From Adlercreutzia mucosicola DSM 19490 (GTDB taxonomy: Bacteria; Actinomycetota; Coriobacteriia; Coriobacteriales; Eggerthellaceae), in NCBI RefSeq assembly GCF_000422625.1, contig NZ_AUGK01000003.1:258813-322812 (forward strand): a DNA stretch of 64,000 nt, given 5' to 3'. Position numbers and translations under genes: made by a program. Below, in pieces: positions 41,811 to 50,545 of this stretch; position 1 is the first letter of the stretch; each line of letters begins with the position of its first letter. Under the pieces are notes generated by a model. That model ran no database searches. It saw only the letters and a program-made list of their open reading frames with translations, and was not told the DNA's origin.

Positions 41811-42071
41811 ATGAAAGCAAAAGACGCCATACAGCAACTCATCAAGATGTCCGATTGGACTCAAGCCAGACTGGCATCGGCTCTCGGCTTCGCAAGCCCG
41901 CAGGCATTCGACAATAGGCGCAGGGCGAAGTCGCCGAGGACGGATTTCCTAGTGGCGATCCTCGGCAAGCTGGGGTACCAGTTGGTCATCGTGCCGGACG
42001 GCTCGAAGCTGCCGAAGGGTTCTATCGTCATCGACGACGAGCTTGAGTTCCAAATCCACGGAGGTGAGTAG
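41811..42071 (+). CDS. XRE-family DNA-binding protein of the island
   Basis: The 86-residue protein has a helix-turn-helix: IQQLIKMSDWTQARLASALGF then PQAFDNRRRAKSPRTDFLVA. A short beta-like end (YQLVIVPDGSKLPKGSIVI) follows. GGAAGGAATGAC precedes the ATG. It is the likely ligand of the ATCAA-N7-TTGAT sites at 41497-41763, giving autoregulation and control of the divergent operon (inference). It lies just ahead of the resolvase. Confidence 0.82.
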   Translation: MKAKDAIQQLIKMSDWTQARLASALGFASPQAFDNRRRAKSPRTDFLVAILGKLGYQLVIVPDGSKLPKGSIVIDDELEFQIHGGE

Positions 42072-42072
42072 G

Positions 42073-42675
42073 ATGCGCTACGGCTACGTCCGCGTCTCCA
42101 CCGCCGACCAGAACGAGGAGCGTCAGGTCAAGAAGATGCTAGACCTCGGGATCGACGAGCAGTGCATCTTCATCGACAAGGCGTCCGGAAAGAACTTGGA
42201 GCGCGACAGCTACAAGAAGCTCATGGGCATCATCGTCTCGGGCGACGAGATCGTGTTGGACTCGCTCGACCGCCTTGGGCGCGACTACGACGACTTGACC
42301 GTAGAGTGGCGTCGCATCACCCGCGATATCGGCTGCGACTTGAAGGCGCTCGACCTTGAGTTTTTCGATTCTGCGAAGTTCCGCGCCATGGGAGACGTGG
42401 GCAAGTGCGTCGAGGACATGCTGCTGTCGCTTCTGGCCTACGTCGCCCAGACCGAGCGCAAGAAGATGAAGCAGCGGCAGGCGGAGGGTATCGCCCTTGC
42501 CAAGGAGCGCGGCGTCTACAAGGGCAGGAAGCCGACCGAGTTCGACGGAGACCTCCTCGGCGAGGTGGAGCTGTTCCTGCGAGACGGCGGCGCTAAGACC
42601 GAAGCCGCTAAGATGCTCGGGGTGAACCGCGCTACGATATACAGGATGATCGAGGAAGGAAGGCTGATCGCATGA
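42073..42675 (+). CDS. Serine resolvase/invertase
   Basis: The 200-residue protein is of the small serine recombinase family (Hin/TnpR). MRYGYVRVSTADQNEERQ carries catalytic Ser9, VLDSLDRLGRDYDDL the conserved Arg-rich segment, and LLAYVAQTERKKMKQRQAEG the E-helix. A C-terminal HTH follows (GGAKTEAAKMLGVNRATIYRM). It is distinct from the large integrase at 21262. It could resolve, invert or mobilise the island; no clear invertible segment with proper res or hix sites is seen. Confidence 0.92.
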   Translation: MRYGYVRVSTADQNEERQVKKMLDLGIDEQCIFIDKASGKNLERDSYKKLMGIIVSGDEIVLDSLDRLGRDYDDLTVEWRRITRDIGCDLKALDLEFFDSAKFRAMGDVGKCVEDMLLSLLAYVAQTERKKMKQRQAEGIALAKERGVYKGRKPTEFDGDLLGEVELFLRDGGAKTEAAKMLGVNRATIYRMIEEGRLIA

Positions 42676-43157
42676 GCTTCGGAGGAAAGAGGTACGGGGC
42701 GAAGCCGTTTCCAGCAGTCCACAGGTCGGGGCTTCCGATAGCCGACGGCACGGCTGTCACCATCGACATGTTGGAGAAGCGCTATATGATCCGCACCGGC
42801 AGCGGCGACAGCTGGGACTTGGCGAAGGAGAAGGTCACAAACGTCGAGACCTTCACCGAGAAGGAAGTCCAGACGCACTTGAAGAACCGCCCCGGGATGG
42901 CGCTCCTCGGTGGGGCGACGCTCGGGATAATCGGAGCCGTCGCCGGTGCCGCGATGACCAAGGAGAAGAGGAGCGTCGTGCGTAAGATGTTCCTCGTGAT
43001 CGACTACACGGACAGGTCTGGAAGCCCCGCGTCCCTAGTGTTCCAGTACGACGACCCGAAGGCGGGCAACGCCGACTGGCAGAAGCCGTCGCTCTTCGTG
43101 AAGGACTTCCAGAGCAGGAGATCATCTTATTCGAGCGGCACGTCCCACGTCCTGTGA
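42672..43157 (+). CDS. Island protein with glycine-zipper membrane segment (161 aa)
   Basis: The ATG overlaps the resolvase stop (ATGA). Residues 75-96 are a glycine-zipper helix (GMALLGGATLGIIGAVAGAA). The flanking domains are soluble, and the first (AVTIDMLEKRYMIRTGSGD) is beta-rich. It may be a membrane-inserted stress or superinfection-exclusion protein; no family is recognised. Confidence 0.7.
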   Translation: MSFGGKRYGAKPFPAVHRSGLPIADGTAVTIDMLEKRYMIRTGSGDSWDLAKEKVTNVETFTEKEVQTHLKNRPGMALLGGATLGIIGAVAGAAMTKEKRSVVRKMFLVIDYTDRSGSPASLVFQYDDPKAGNADWQKPSLFVKDFQSRRSSYSSGTSHVL

Positions 43158-43206
43158 GGGGCTGCTAGGATTCACATAGCGCCATAGGGGTCGGCGCTCT
43201 TGGACG

Positions 43207-43241
43207 GAGAGGTTCTTAGCTGACAGCTAAGAATCTCTTTT
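43207..43241 (+). terminator. Rho-independent terminator closing the island
   Basis: TTCTTAGCT-GAC-AGCTAAGAA forms a 9-bp stem, extended by GAGA/TCTC across a GG bulge, and is followed by TTTT. It insulates the island from the late genes. Confidence 0.88.
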
Positions 43242-43256
43242 GTTTAGGAGCGAGAA

Positions 43257-44918
43257 ATGGAGACCCAGATAATCTTGGACGCCATCGTGGCGTCAGCCGA
43301 GGGCGGATGCTCTCCCGAGCCGTTCGAGGACGCGCTGGCATTGCTGCCGAATCTTCTCGAAGAGGACATGTTCGTCGAACGGGCTTACGCCAGATACCTT
43401 CGCGAGGTTGCTGGCAACAAGGTCATGGAGTGCTGCGCCGTGGGCGACACCGACAGCGCGGACAGGATCATGTCCTGCATCGAGTCGATCTTGAAGCTCA
43501 ACGCCAGAGACGATTTCGACAGCTATATGCTGTTCATGGAATGGAACCGCCCTCCCGAGAAGAAGTTCTATCAGCCGAGACGGCACGTGCTTTACCCGAA
43601 AGTGGTCGTGCATCTGCAAGACCTAGCTGACGACGAACTTGACTTCCTCTCCATATCCATGCCGCCCAGAACGGGAAAGTCCACCACGTGTATCTTCTAT
43701 CTCACTTGGACAATGGGTCGCCATCCCGAGAGGGCGAACGTGATGAGCGGCCATTCGGACAAGCTGACCAAGGGTTTCCACAAGGAAGCGCTGTCCATCA
43801 TCACCGACCCGACCTATAGGTTCGCCGAGGTGTTCCCGAAATCAGAGCTTTACGACAAGTCGATGGCCGACGAGACGCTTCTGCTAAAGGGCTGCAACGA
43901 GCGCTTCCCGACGCTGACGTGCCGCTCGATCGAGGGCACCCTCACCGGTGCCGTGGAGGTGGGTCGATACGCGCTGCTATACATGGACGACTTGGTGGAA
44001 GACCGCGAGGAAGCCCTGAACGTAGACCGAATGGACAAGCTCTACTCCGCCTACCTGAACCAGTTGAAAGACCGTATGAACGACGGTGCGAAACAGCTCT
44101 TCGTGGCTACGCGCTGGGTGCCCAACGACCCGATTGGTAGGATCGAGGAACAGTACGCTAGAAACCCGCGCTACCGCTTCGTTGCGGTACCGGCGCTAGA
44201 CGAGAACGGCCTGAGCAATTTCGATTATCAGTACGGGCTTGGGTTCTCGACGGCGTATTACGAGGACATGCGCGATTCGCTCATAGACGCCGGTGAGGAC
44301 GACTCATGGGCTGCGAAGTACATGGGCGATCCCTATTGGATGACCGGTCTCATGTTTCCAGAGGACGAGCTGAGGTACTACGCCGAGCTTCCCGATGAAG
44401 AGTGCGACATGGTGGTCGCCGTATGCGACACCAAGGATCGCGGCACTGACTACGCCTGCCAGATCGTAGGCTACGTCTACGGCGACAGGCACTACATCCA
44501 CTCGGTCGTGTGCGACAACCGCCTGCCAGAGGTGGTGGAGCCGAGGTTGAAGGACTCACTCATCAGAAACGATGTGTCGCTGGCTCGCTATGAGTCGAAC
44601 AGCGCCGGTGGTCGAGTAGCCGACGACATCCAGAAGGCGTGTCTCGACGAGGGGCATGTCGTCAAAATCTCGAAGAAGTTCTCGACCACCAACAAGGAGA
44701 CGCGAATACTGGCGGACTCCGGGTGGATCAAAGAACACTGCTATTTCAGGTCGGACTTCCCCGATGCCGATTACAAGCGCTTCATGAGCCTTCTCACCCA
44801 CTACACGATCTCGGGCAAGAACCGCTACGACGACCCGCCCGACGCCATGTCGATGTACAAGCGATTCGTCTCTTCCATGCGCAAGGCGAAGGTTGAACCC
44901 GTGAAGCGCTTCATGTGA
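43257..44918 (+). CDS. terL: Terminase large subunit
   Basis: The 553-residue protein has an N-terminal ATPase (SMPPRTGKSTTCIFYLTW, Walker A; YALLYMDDLVEDREEA, Walker B with catalytic acid; LFVATRWVPNDP, coupling). A C-terminal RNase H-like nuclease follows (VAVCDTKDRGTDYACQIV, ARYESNSAG, YDDPPDAMSMY). It cuts and packages phage DNA into procapsids through the portal. TAGGAGCG precedes the ATG. First late gene after the island. Confidence 0.93.
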   Translation: METQIILDAIVASAEGGCSPEPFEDALALLPNLLEEDMFVERAYARYLREVAGNKVMECCAVGDTDSADRIMSCIESILKLNARDDFDSYMLFMEWNRPPEKKFYQPRRHVLYPKVVVHLQDLADDELDFLSISMPPRTGKSTTCIFYLTWTMGRHPERANVMSGHSDKLTKGFHKEALSIITDPTYRFAEVFPKSELYDKSMADETLLLKGCNERFPTLTCRSIEGTLTGAVEVGRYALLYMDDLVEDREEALNVDRMDKLYSAYLNQLKDRMNDGAKQLFVATRWVPNDPIGRIEEQYARNPRYRFVAVPALDENGLSNFDYQYGLGFSTAYYEDMRDSLIDAGEDDSWAAKYMGDPYWMTGLMFPEDELRYYAELPDEECDMVVAVCDTKDRGTDYACQIVGYVYGDRHYIHSVVCDNRLPEVVEPRLKDSLIRNDVSLARYESNSAGGRVADDIQKACLDEGHVVKISKKFSTTNKETRILADSGWIKEHCYFRSDFPDADYKRFMSLLTHYTISGKNRYDDPPDAMSMYKRFVSSMRKAKVEPVKRFM

Positions 44919-45042
44919 TTGCGCGAAAACGAGACAAAGCGATACAAACCAATCCATTGCAGTGCATAGCACGAAAGTATTTACGCGCCGCTTTCCGATG
45001 AGCGAGCATCCCGATCGGCGGAACCTCTCCGTCGTCGATGAA

Positions 45043-45095
45043 CCAGCCCGTCTCCGCTTCGGCGGACACACCCCCCTATGTGTTCGGCGGGCTGG
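45043..45095 (+). other. Branched RNA-like fold upstream of the portal gene
   Basis: The outer stem CCAGCCCG/CGGGCTGG encloses two hairpins: TCCGC-TTCG-GCGGA and ACACA-8-TGTGT. The 213-base gap holds no gene. It could be a processing or regulatory structure; no known family is recognised. Confidence 0.4.
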
Positions 45096-45131
45096 CGTCA
45101 CCGTCTAAATCATCGAAAGAAGGAACGGCAC

Positions 45132-46676
45132 GTGTCGGAAGAGCAGAACACAGAACAGCCCAAAGCGAATCTCGGCGGTAGCGGCACCTTGTTCAAGGGT
45201 CGTCATCGCATCTTCTCCGATTACGAGAAGATCGACGCCGACAACGTGGTGGCCGCTCTCAACGACACCTTGCCCATGCACTCCGTGAACGCCGCAGAGG
45301 TTCAGTATCTCTGGGATTACTACCGTGGGCAGCAGCCCATTCTCAAGCGCGAGAAGGAAGTGCGCCCCGAGATCAATAACAAGATCGTCGTGAACCATGC
45401 TCAGGAGATCGTGGCCTTCAAGATCGGCTACCAGCTCGCCGAGCCGTTGCAGTACACCTGCCGCAATTACAACAGCGATTCCGATGATGTCGAGGGCGAC
45501 GACCTCAAGCAGATCAATGAGCTTAATACCCTGATGTTCGCCGAGGACAAGGCGTCGTGCGACCGCGACCTGTTCGAGTGGATGTGCGTTTGCGGCTTGG
45601 GTTATCGCATGACGGAATCCGACACCGAGGACGACCGCGAGGACGGCGGCGCTCCCTTCGAGCTTTACACCCTCGACCCCCGCGTCACCTACGTCGTCTA
45701 TTCCAGCGCCTACCACCACAGGCAGATCATGAGTGTCTGGATTGGCAAGGAAGTCATTACCGAGAAGGTAATCTACAACGTCTACACCGACGAGGTGCTG
45801 TACGTAATCTGCGACGGCAAGATTATCGACACCAAGCCCCACACCTATAAGCACAACCCCATCGTCGAGTACAAGCTGAACAACGCCCGCATGGGAGTGT
45901 TCGAGCCGGTGCTTCCGCTTTTGGACGCAATCAATGCCGTCGAGAGCAACAGGCTAGACGGTATCGAGCAGACGGTTCAGGCACTCATGAAGTTCGTGAA
46001 TTGCGACATCGACGAAACTACTTTCAAGGCCATGGTCGAGCTTGGAGCCGTAAAGGTGACCACTACCGATGGCGTTCAGAGCGACGTTGACATCATCAAG
46101 AACGACCTCGATCAGACACAGACGCAGGTCACCAAGGACGACCTCTATCAGGCGATCGTGAACATCTGCGGCATGCCGAATCGCAACGGCACTTCCGGCA
46201 GCTCGTCAGACACGGGCGCTGCGGTGCTTCTTCGTGACGGCTGGACGCTGGCCGAGTCCCATGCGAAGAGCTACGAGCTGCAATTCAAGCGCAGCGAGCG
46301 CGACATGCTGCGCGTTGTACTTGAGATTTGCAGGCAGTCGAGCGATACCCACATCGACCTTCGCATCCGGGACATCGAGCTTGCGTTCAACAGGCGCAAC
46401 TACGAGAACATCCTCACGAAGGCGCAGGTTCTCACGACGATGCTCAAGTCGAATCAAATCCATCCCGAGCTTGCGTTCCAAGCATGTGGGATGTTCACAG
46501 ACCCGGAAGCGGCCTACTACCAAAGCAAGCAATACGCGGACGAGAAGGCTGAGAAGCAATTCCAGTTCGCACCCGTCGCTACTGGCGAGGAAGATGACCC
46601 GAAGGTCGGCTCCCAAGCCGGTGCGCCGGAACTTGAGGAAGGCGATGACGCGGCAGCAGCCGCCGCGAGCGCATAG
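45132..46676 (+). CDS. Portal protein (SPP1 gp6-like)
   Basis: The 514-residue protein has the Gp6-type portal pattern: YLWDYYRGQQPILKR, EINNKIVVNHAQEIVAFKIG, LEFDPRVTY-like LYTLDPRVTYVVY, HNPIVEYKLNNARMGVFEPV and LLDAINAVESNRLDGIEQ. The C-terminus is Glu/Ala-rich. It forms the dodecameric DNA channel. The start is a GTG at 45132 after GAAGGA. Confidence 0.9.
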   Translation: MSEEQNTEQPKANLGGSGTLFKGRHRIFSDYEKIDADNVVAALNDTLPMHSVNAAEVQYLWDYYRGQQPILKREKEVRPEINNKIVVNHAQEIVAFKIGYQLAEPLQYTCRNYNSDSDDVEGDDLKQINELNTLMFAEDKASCDRDLFEWMCVCGLGYRMTESDTEDDREDGGAPFELYTLDPRVTYVVYSSAYHHRQIMSVWIGKEVITEKVIYNVYTDEVLYVICDGKIIDTKPHTYKHNPIVEYKLNNARMGVFEPVLPLLDAINAVESNRLDGIEQTVQALMKFVNCDIDETTFKAMVELGAVKVTTTDGVQSDVDIIKNDLDQTQTQVTKDDLYQAIVNICGMPNRNGTSGSSSDTGAAVLLRDGWTLAESHAKSYELQFKRSERDMLRVVLEICRQSSDTHIDLRIRDIELAFNRRNYENILTKAQVLTTMLKSNQIHPELAFQACGMFTDPEAAYYQSKQYADEKAEKQFQFAPVATGEEDDPKVGSQAGAPELEEGDDAAAAAASA

Positions 46677-46756
46677 AGCAGCCATGCGTCAAATGGCAAC
46701 GTAAACGTCCTTGCAGAGCTAACTGCGTCAACAAAGCGTATCGAGAGGATAAGGAA

Positions 46757-47389
46757 ATGAAGCGAGAAGACGTTGTAAAGATTTTCCCCGGAGCCACCGA
46801 CGAGCAGATCGACAACATCCTGAACCAGTTCGGCTCGGAGTTGAATCCGCTCAAAAAGGAGCTTAAGGAGACGACCGCGAGCCGCGACGAAGCTCAGGAG
46901 AAGCTGACCAAGGCGGAAGCCGACAACAAAGCCTACAAGGATCAGGTCGATGACCTGTCCGCGAAGGTGCAGGCCGGTATGACCGCAGAGGAGCTTCTTG
47001 AGCAGCAGCGGGCGCAGGCCGAGGAGAAGGAGCGCGAGTTCCAGCTCAAGAGCAACGGCGTAGATGCCAAGGCTCTTTTCGTCGCCGCAGGCTGCTTCGA
47101 GGACGAGGAGATCGCAGCCCTCGTGGAGCAAGTAGTCGGGGAAGACCTCGACGCCACGATTGCCAAGGCGAACGCGATCATCGAGGTCGTGCAACGTCAT
47201 GGAAAGTCTGTCGAGGAGAACACCAAGAACGAACTGCTCAAGGGTAATCCGAAGCTCCAAGGCGCGGGCGGCGAGTCCGACCCGACAGCGCCTAAGACCA
47301 TGAAGGAGTTCTTGGCTCTTCCGTACAAGACGCAGTTGCAGCTCAAGGCTGACAACCCTGAAATCATGTCCCAACTGACTAAGGAGTAA
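46757..47389 (+). CDS. Capsid scaffolding protein (phage GP20-like)
   Basis: The 210-residue protein is highly charged. Residues 30-100 form a coiled coil (KKELKETTASRDEAQEKL, LEQQRAQAEEKEREFQ), a helical region follows, and it ends EFLALPYKTQLQLKADNP. This is the pattern of minor structural GP20 scaffolds that guide head assembly. It directly precedes the capsid gene; no prohead protease gene is seen. Confidence 0.85.
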   Translation: MKREDVVKIFPGATDEQIDNILNQFGSELNPLKKELKETTASRDEAQEKLTKAEADNKAYKDQVDDLSAKVQAGMTAEELLEQQRAQAEEKEREFQLKSNGVDAKALFVAAGCFEDEEIAALVEQVVGEDLDATIAKANAIIEVVQRHGKSVEENTKNELLKGNPKLQGAGGESDPTAPKTMKEFLALPYKTQLQLKADNPEIMSQLTKE

Positions 47390-47394
47390 TCAAA

Positions 47395-48432
47395 ATGCCC
47401 GGTACACTCACTCTCGGCAATATGTCGATTCCCTACGACGAGGAAATCTTCGCCGCGTATTTCAACGATGAGCCTGACCTCATGAGCGTCGCCCTGCTCA
47501 CCTCTGGTGCGATGGTAGAGGACAGCTACATCAATGAGCTTATCAAGGATGGCTCGGACATCTACACCATCCCGTTCTACGGCCTGCTCGATTACGATGC
47601 TGAGCCTGAGAACTACGACGGTCGCACTGACATCACCGTCGGCAGCATTTCCGGCGGCTCTCAGACCGGTGTTGTTTACGGACGCGCTCACGCTTGGGGC
47701 GCTCGCCAGTTCGTGACCGACTTCACTGCCGCCAATCCCATGGCCGCTATGGCTGCTCGCGCAAAGAAGTGGTGGGCTGTAAAGAAGCAGAACACCATGC
47801 TCGGCATCGTTGAAGCTGGTCTTGCTAACACCAAGATGGCGGGTCACGTCCTCACCAAGGACGCGCTCACCGAAACCACGCTCGACGACGCCTGCGAGGA
47901 GATTTTCGGCGACAACGCGAGCCAGATCGCACTGGCTGTAATGCACTCCTCCGTCGCCCAGTTCTACAAGGACAAGGAGCGCGTCGAGTACTTGAAGTAC
48001 ACCGATCCTAACGGTCTCACTCGTGAGCTTAACATCTACGAGATCAACGGCATCCCCGTCGTGGTTTACAACGGTGTTCCGAAGACCGCAGCCGTTCCCG
48101 AGTCCGGTTCCGGAGCTTCCAAGGTCGATGCGCAGCCTGCGACGTACGCGACTTACCTGTTCGGGGCTGGCTCCCTGCGCCATGGCGACGCTCCTGTGAG
48201 CAACCCGTTCGAGTTCGGTCGCGACCCGCTTAAGAACGGCGGCGAGGACTACTTCGTCAACCGCCTGCGCGAGACCATCCACCCGGACGGCTTCACCTTC
48301 TCCAAGCCCAAGTCCGGCTACACGGATTCTCCGACTGACACCCAACTCAAGGCGTCGGGTAACTGGGCACCAGCTTACAGCGACGTGGATGCTATCCCGA
48401 TCGCGAAGCTCATCACCCCGGGTGTCCGATAG
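47395..48432 (+). CDS. Major capsid protein
   Basis: The 345-residue protein follows the scaffold by 5 bases. Features include MPGTLTLGNMSIPYDEE, ITVGSISGGSQTGVVYGRAH, WAVKKQNTMLGIVEA, LAVMHSSVAQFYKDKE and EINGIPVVVYNGVP, a conserved phage coat pattern with an HK97-like fold (inference). Codon use shifts toward highly expressed codons with fewer GC-ending choices. Confidence 0.9.
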   Translation: MPGTLTLGNMSIPYDEEIFAAYFNDEPDLMSVALLTSGAMVEDSYINELIKDGSDIYTIPFYGLLDYDAEPENYDGRTDITVGSISGGSQTGVVYGRAHAWGARQFVTDFTAANPMAAMAARAKKWWAVKKQNTMLGIVEAGLANTKMAGHVLTKDALTETTLDDACEEIFGDNASQIALAVMHSSVAQFYKDKERVEYLKYTDPNGLTRELNIYEINGIPVVVYNGVPKTAAVPESGSGASKVDAQPATYATYLFGAGSLRHGDAPVSNPFEFGRDPLKNGGEDYFVNRLRETIHPDGFTFSKPKSGYTDSPTDTQLKASGNWAPAYSDVDAIPIAKLITPGVR

Positions 48433-48441
48433 GAGACGGCC

Positions 48442-48765
48442 ATGACTGATGAGGAAATGACAGCACTGGTCTCGACCCTTCTCGGCGATCCGCGCTTCGA
48501 CGAACTGATCGAATCTTATCTGGCAATAGCTAAGGATGCGGTGATTTCTCACTTGTATCCCTACAAGAGCGACGCCAGTTGGGGTGACGTTCCAGAGAAG
48601 CACCATGCCAGAACTTGCGAGATCGCTGTCTTCCTCATCAACAAGCGCGGGGCTGAGGGAGAGGTCTCACACAGCGAGAACGGCGTGTCGCGCAGCTACG
48701 AGTCCGCCGGTATTCCGAAGAGCTACTTCGAGGGCATCGTTCCGTTCTGCGGAGCAGTCCTATGA
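48442..48765 (+). CDS. Head-tail connector (gp6/gp15-like)
   Basis: The 107-residue protein lies in the slot after the capsid gene. LIESYLAIAKDAVISHLYPYK, then CEIAVFLINKRGAEGEVSHSEN and ENGVSRSYESAGIP are the typical adaptor pattern. It overlaps the next gene by 4 bases. Confidence 0.82.
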   Translation: MTDEEMTALVSTLLGDPRFDELIESYLAIAKDAVISHLYPYKSDASWGDVPEKHHARTCEIAVFLINKRGAEGEVSHSENGVSRSYESAGIPKSYFEGIVPFCGAVL

Positions 48766-49175
48766 GGTGCTTGGATAGAGACAAACAACTCGTACTCATT
48801 TCCTTCTTCATCGAGAAGAAGGCTCGCGAGGACGAGCAGGGTAGGCTCACCGGCAAGCACGAGGTGGTACGGACGGAGCCAATTCCCTATTACCTCAGCG
48901 TGTCGGCATCGAAGGGCAACGTCGAGAACAGCCCGTTCGGCATCGACTTGGATTACGACAAGACGGTCATCATCGAAGACACGTCTTGCCCCGTCGATGA
49001 AAGCTCGGTCTTCTGGGTGGATAACGTGTCTATCCCTGAGTCGGGCGATGAGATCGACGAGGGCTTCAACGTGTATTACACAGGCGGCAAGTCGCACGAT
49101 TACACGGTGAAGCGCGTAGCCAAGTCCCCAAACTGCATCGCTGTGGCGATCAAGCACGTGGAGGTGGCGAAGTGA
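48762..49175 (+). CDS. Head closure protein (putative)
   Basis: The 137-residue beta-rich protein sits in the head-closure position. It contains LVLISFFIEKKAREDE, YYLSVSASKGNVENSPFG and SSVFWVDNVS. The role is assigned from gene order. Confidence 0.72.
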   Translation: MRCLDRDKQLVLISFFIEKKAREDEQGRLTGKHEVVRTEPIPYYLSVSASKGNVENSPFGIDLDYDKTVIIEDTSCPVDESSVFWVDNVSIPESGDEIDEGFNVYYTGGKSHDYTVKRVAKSPNCIAVAIKHVEVAK

Positions 49176-49669
49176 AGACCTTGCAGATAGAGCTTTCAGC
49201 CGAGTCGATTCGCAAGGCTCGGGAGCAGATCAAGGAATATGCGGCATCACTTCCCGCTATGAGCGAGGAGTTCGCTAGGCGATTGAGCGAGATCGGCATG
49301 GACGCTGCGCTTACCCACGTGAAGATCGACACTAGCGAGCTGGCCGGAGGTATTTCGGTTCAACGCATCGGAGACGCTGACTATCTCGTAGTCTCGGTTG
49401 GCGGTCACGCTGCTTTCGTGGAGTTCGGCACTGGCGTCGTCGGTTCCGGCACCTACGAGGGAGAGCTTCCCTCTGACTGGGATTACGACACGCGCGAGAC
49501 CCCCGAAGCGCACGACCCTCAAGACCCTACGGCTTGGTACTACTACGACGCTGACGGCGTTCGGCATAGAACCCGAGGGCAGCAGGCGGCATCGTACATG
49601 GCTAAGTCCGGAGAGGACATGCGCCAGAAGGTGCTTGAGATCGCCAAGGAGGTGTTCGCATTTGATTGA
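49172..49669 (+). CDS. HK97 gp10-like tail-joining protein
   Basis: The 165-residue protein has the gp10 pattern: ALTHVKIDTSELAGGISVQ, VSVGGHAAFVEFGTGVVGSG (conserved A-x-x-VEFGTG) and a C-terminal SYMAKSGEDMRQKVLEIAKE. It connects head and tail. It overlaps both neighbours slightly. Confidence 0.87.
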   Translation: MKTLQIELSAESIRKAREQIKEYAASLPAMSEEFARRLSEIGMDAALTHVKIDTSELAGGISVQRIGDADYLVVSVGGHAAFVEFGTGVVGSGTYEGELPSDWDYDTRETPEAHDPQDPTAWYYYDADGVRHRTRGQQAASYMAKSGEDMRQKVLEIAKEVFAFD

Positions 49670-50066
49670 TGTGGAAGTAGACCTCTTCGACGAACTTGCA
49701 AGAGCGATCCTTGCAGAGTACCCGGAATCGTTCGTGTCCTCGGAGTACGTCGAAGCGCCACCCCAGTTCCCGGCAATCTCGATCATCGAGACGAACAACG
49801 TCACGAACGAGGGAACCGAGGACAGCTCAGGCGAGGAAGTTATGGCGGCACTCACCTACACGGTGAACGTCTACAGCAACTCGCAGAGCAACGCCAAGCA
49901 GGAATGCAAGGCAATCTTAAACGTGATCGACAAGAGGATGCGCCTTTGCAACATGACGCGAATCATGTCCTCGACGGTCGATAACGCGAGAGACCCGACC
50001 GTGTACAGAATGATCGCCCGCTACACGGGATTTGTTGACCGAAACCTAGTCATGTATAGGAGATAG
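49662..50066 (+). CDS. Tail terminator/completion protein (putative)
   Basis: The start is a TTG at 49662, 9 bases after GGAGG. The 134-residue product contains YPESFVSSEYVEAPPQFPAI, EVMAALTYTVNVYSN and RMIARYTGFVDRNLVMYRR, the usual tail-terminator pattern. It lies between gp10-like and tail tube genes. Confidence 0.8.
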   Translation: MIDVEVDLFDELARAILAEYPESFVSSEYVEAPPQFPAISIIETNNVTNEGTEDSSGEEVMAALTYTVNVYSNSQSNAKQECKAILNVIDKRMRLCNMTRIMSSTVDNARDPTVYRMIARYTGFVDRNLVMYRR

Positions 50067-50069
50067 AAA

Positions 50070-50504
50070 ATGGCACGTACAAGCTACCAGACTTATCTGA
50101 TGTTCTCGGAGGACGGCACGGACTACGAGAAGCTGGTCGATGTGAAGGAGATTCCCGATCTCGGCAAGGCTCCCGATACCGTGGACATCACCACTCTGTC
50201 GGATGCCCAGAAGCGCTACTTGCAGGACATCCTCGACACGGGTCAGCTTGAGTTCACCTCGAACTACGATCTGGACGATTACAAGAAGCTGGCCGCTATG
50301 GCTCATAAGGACTACTACTTCGCCGTGTGGTTTGGTGCTACGACCACCGCTGGCGTGGACACGCCGGATGGCAACGCCGGTAAGTTCGAGTTCAAGGGTC
50401 AGCTCGCTGTGTACGTCAAGGGCGCGAGTGTTTCCTCGGCGGTGGAAATGGGCATTGCTATTGCTCCTTCCACGGAGATCACGCTGCCTAAGACCGGCAA
50501 CTAA
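50070..50504 (+). CDS. Major tail (tube) protein
   Basis: The 144-residue protein has MARTSYQTYLMFSEDGTDYEKL, PDTVDITTLSDAQKRYLQDI and FEFKGQLAVYVKGASVSSAV, the standard pattern of siphovirus tail tube subunits. It follows the terminator by 3 bases after AGGAG. Confidence 0.87.
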   Translation: MARTSYQTYLMFSEDGTDYEKLVDVKEIPDLGKAPDTVDITTLSDAQKRYLQDILDTGQLEFTSNYDLDDYKKLAAMAHKDYYFAVWFGATTTAGVDTPDGNAGKFEFKGQLAVYVKGASVSSAVEMGIAIAPSTEITLPKTGN

Positions 50505-50545
50505 TTGGGATTCGATTTATTGACGAATGAAAGAGAGGTTCCGCA

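Noticed and set aside
42073..42675. Resolvase as evidence of a complete transposon
   Set aside because: No transposase gene or terminal repeats bracket the island, so only a resolvase-containing cassette can be claimed.
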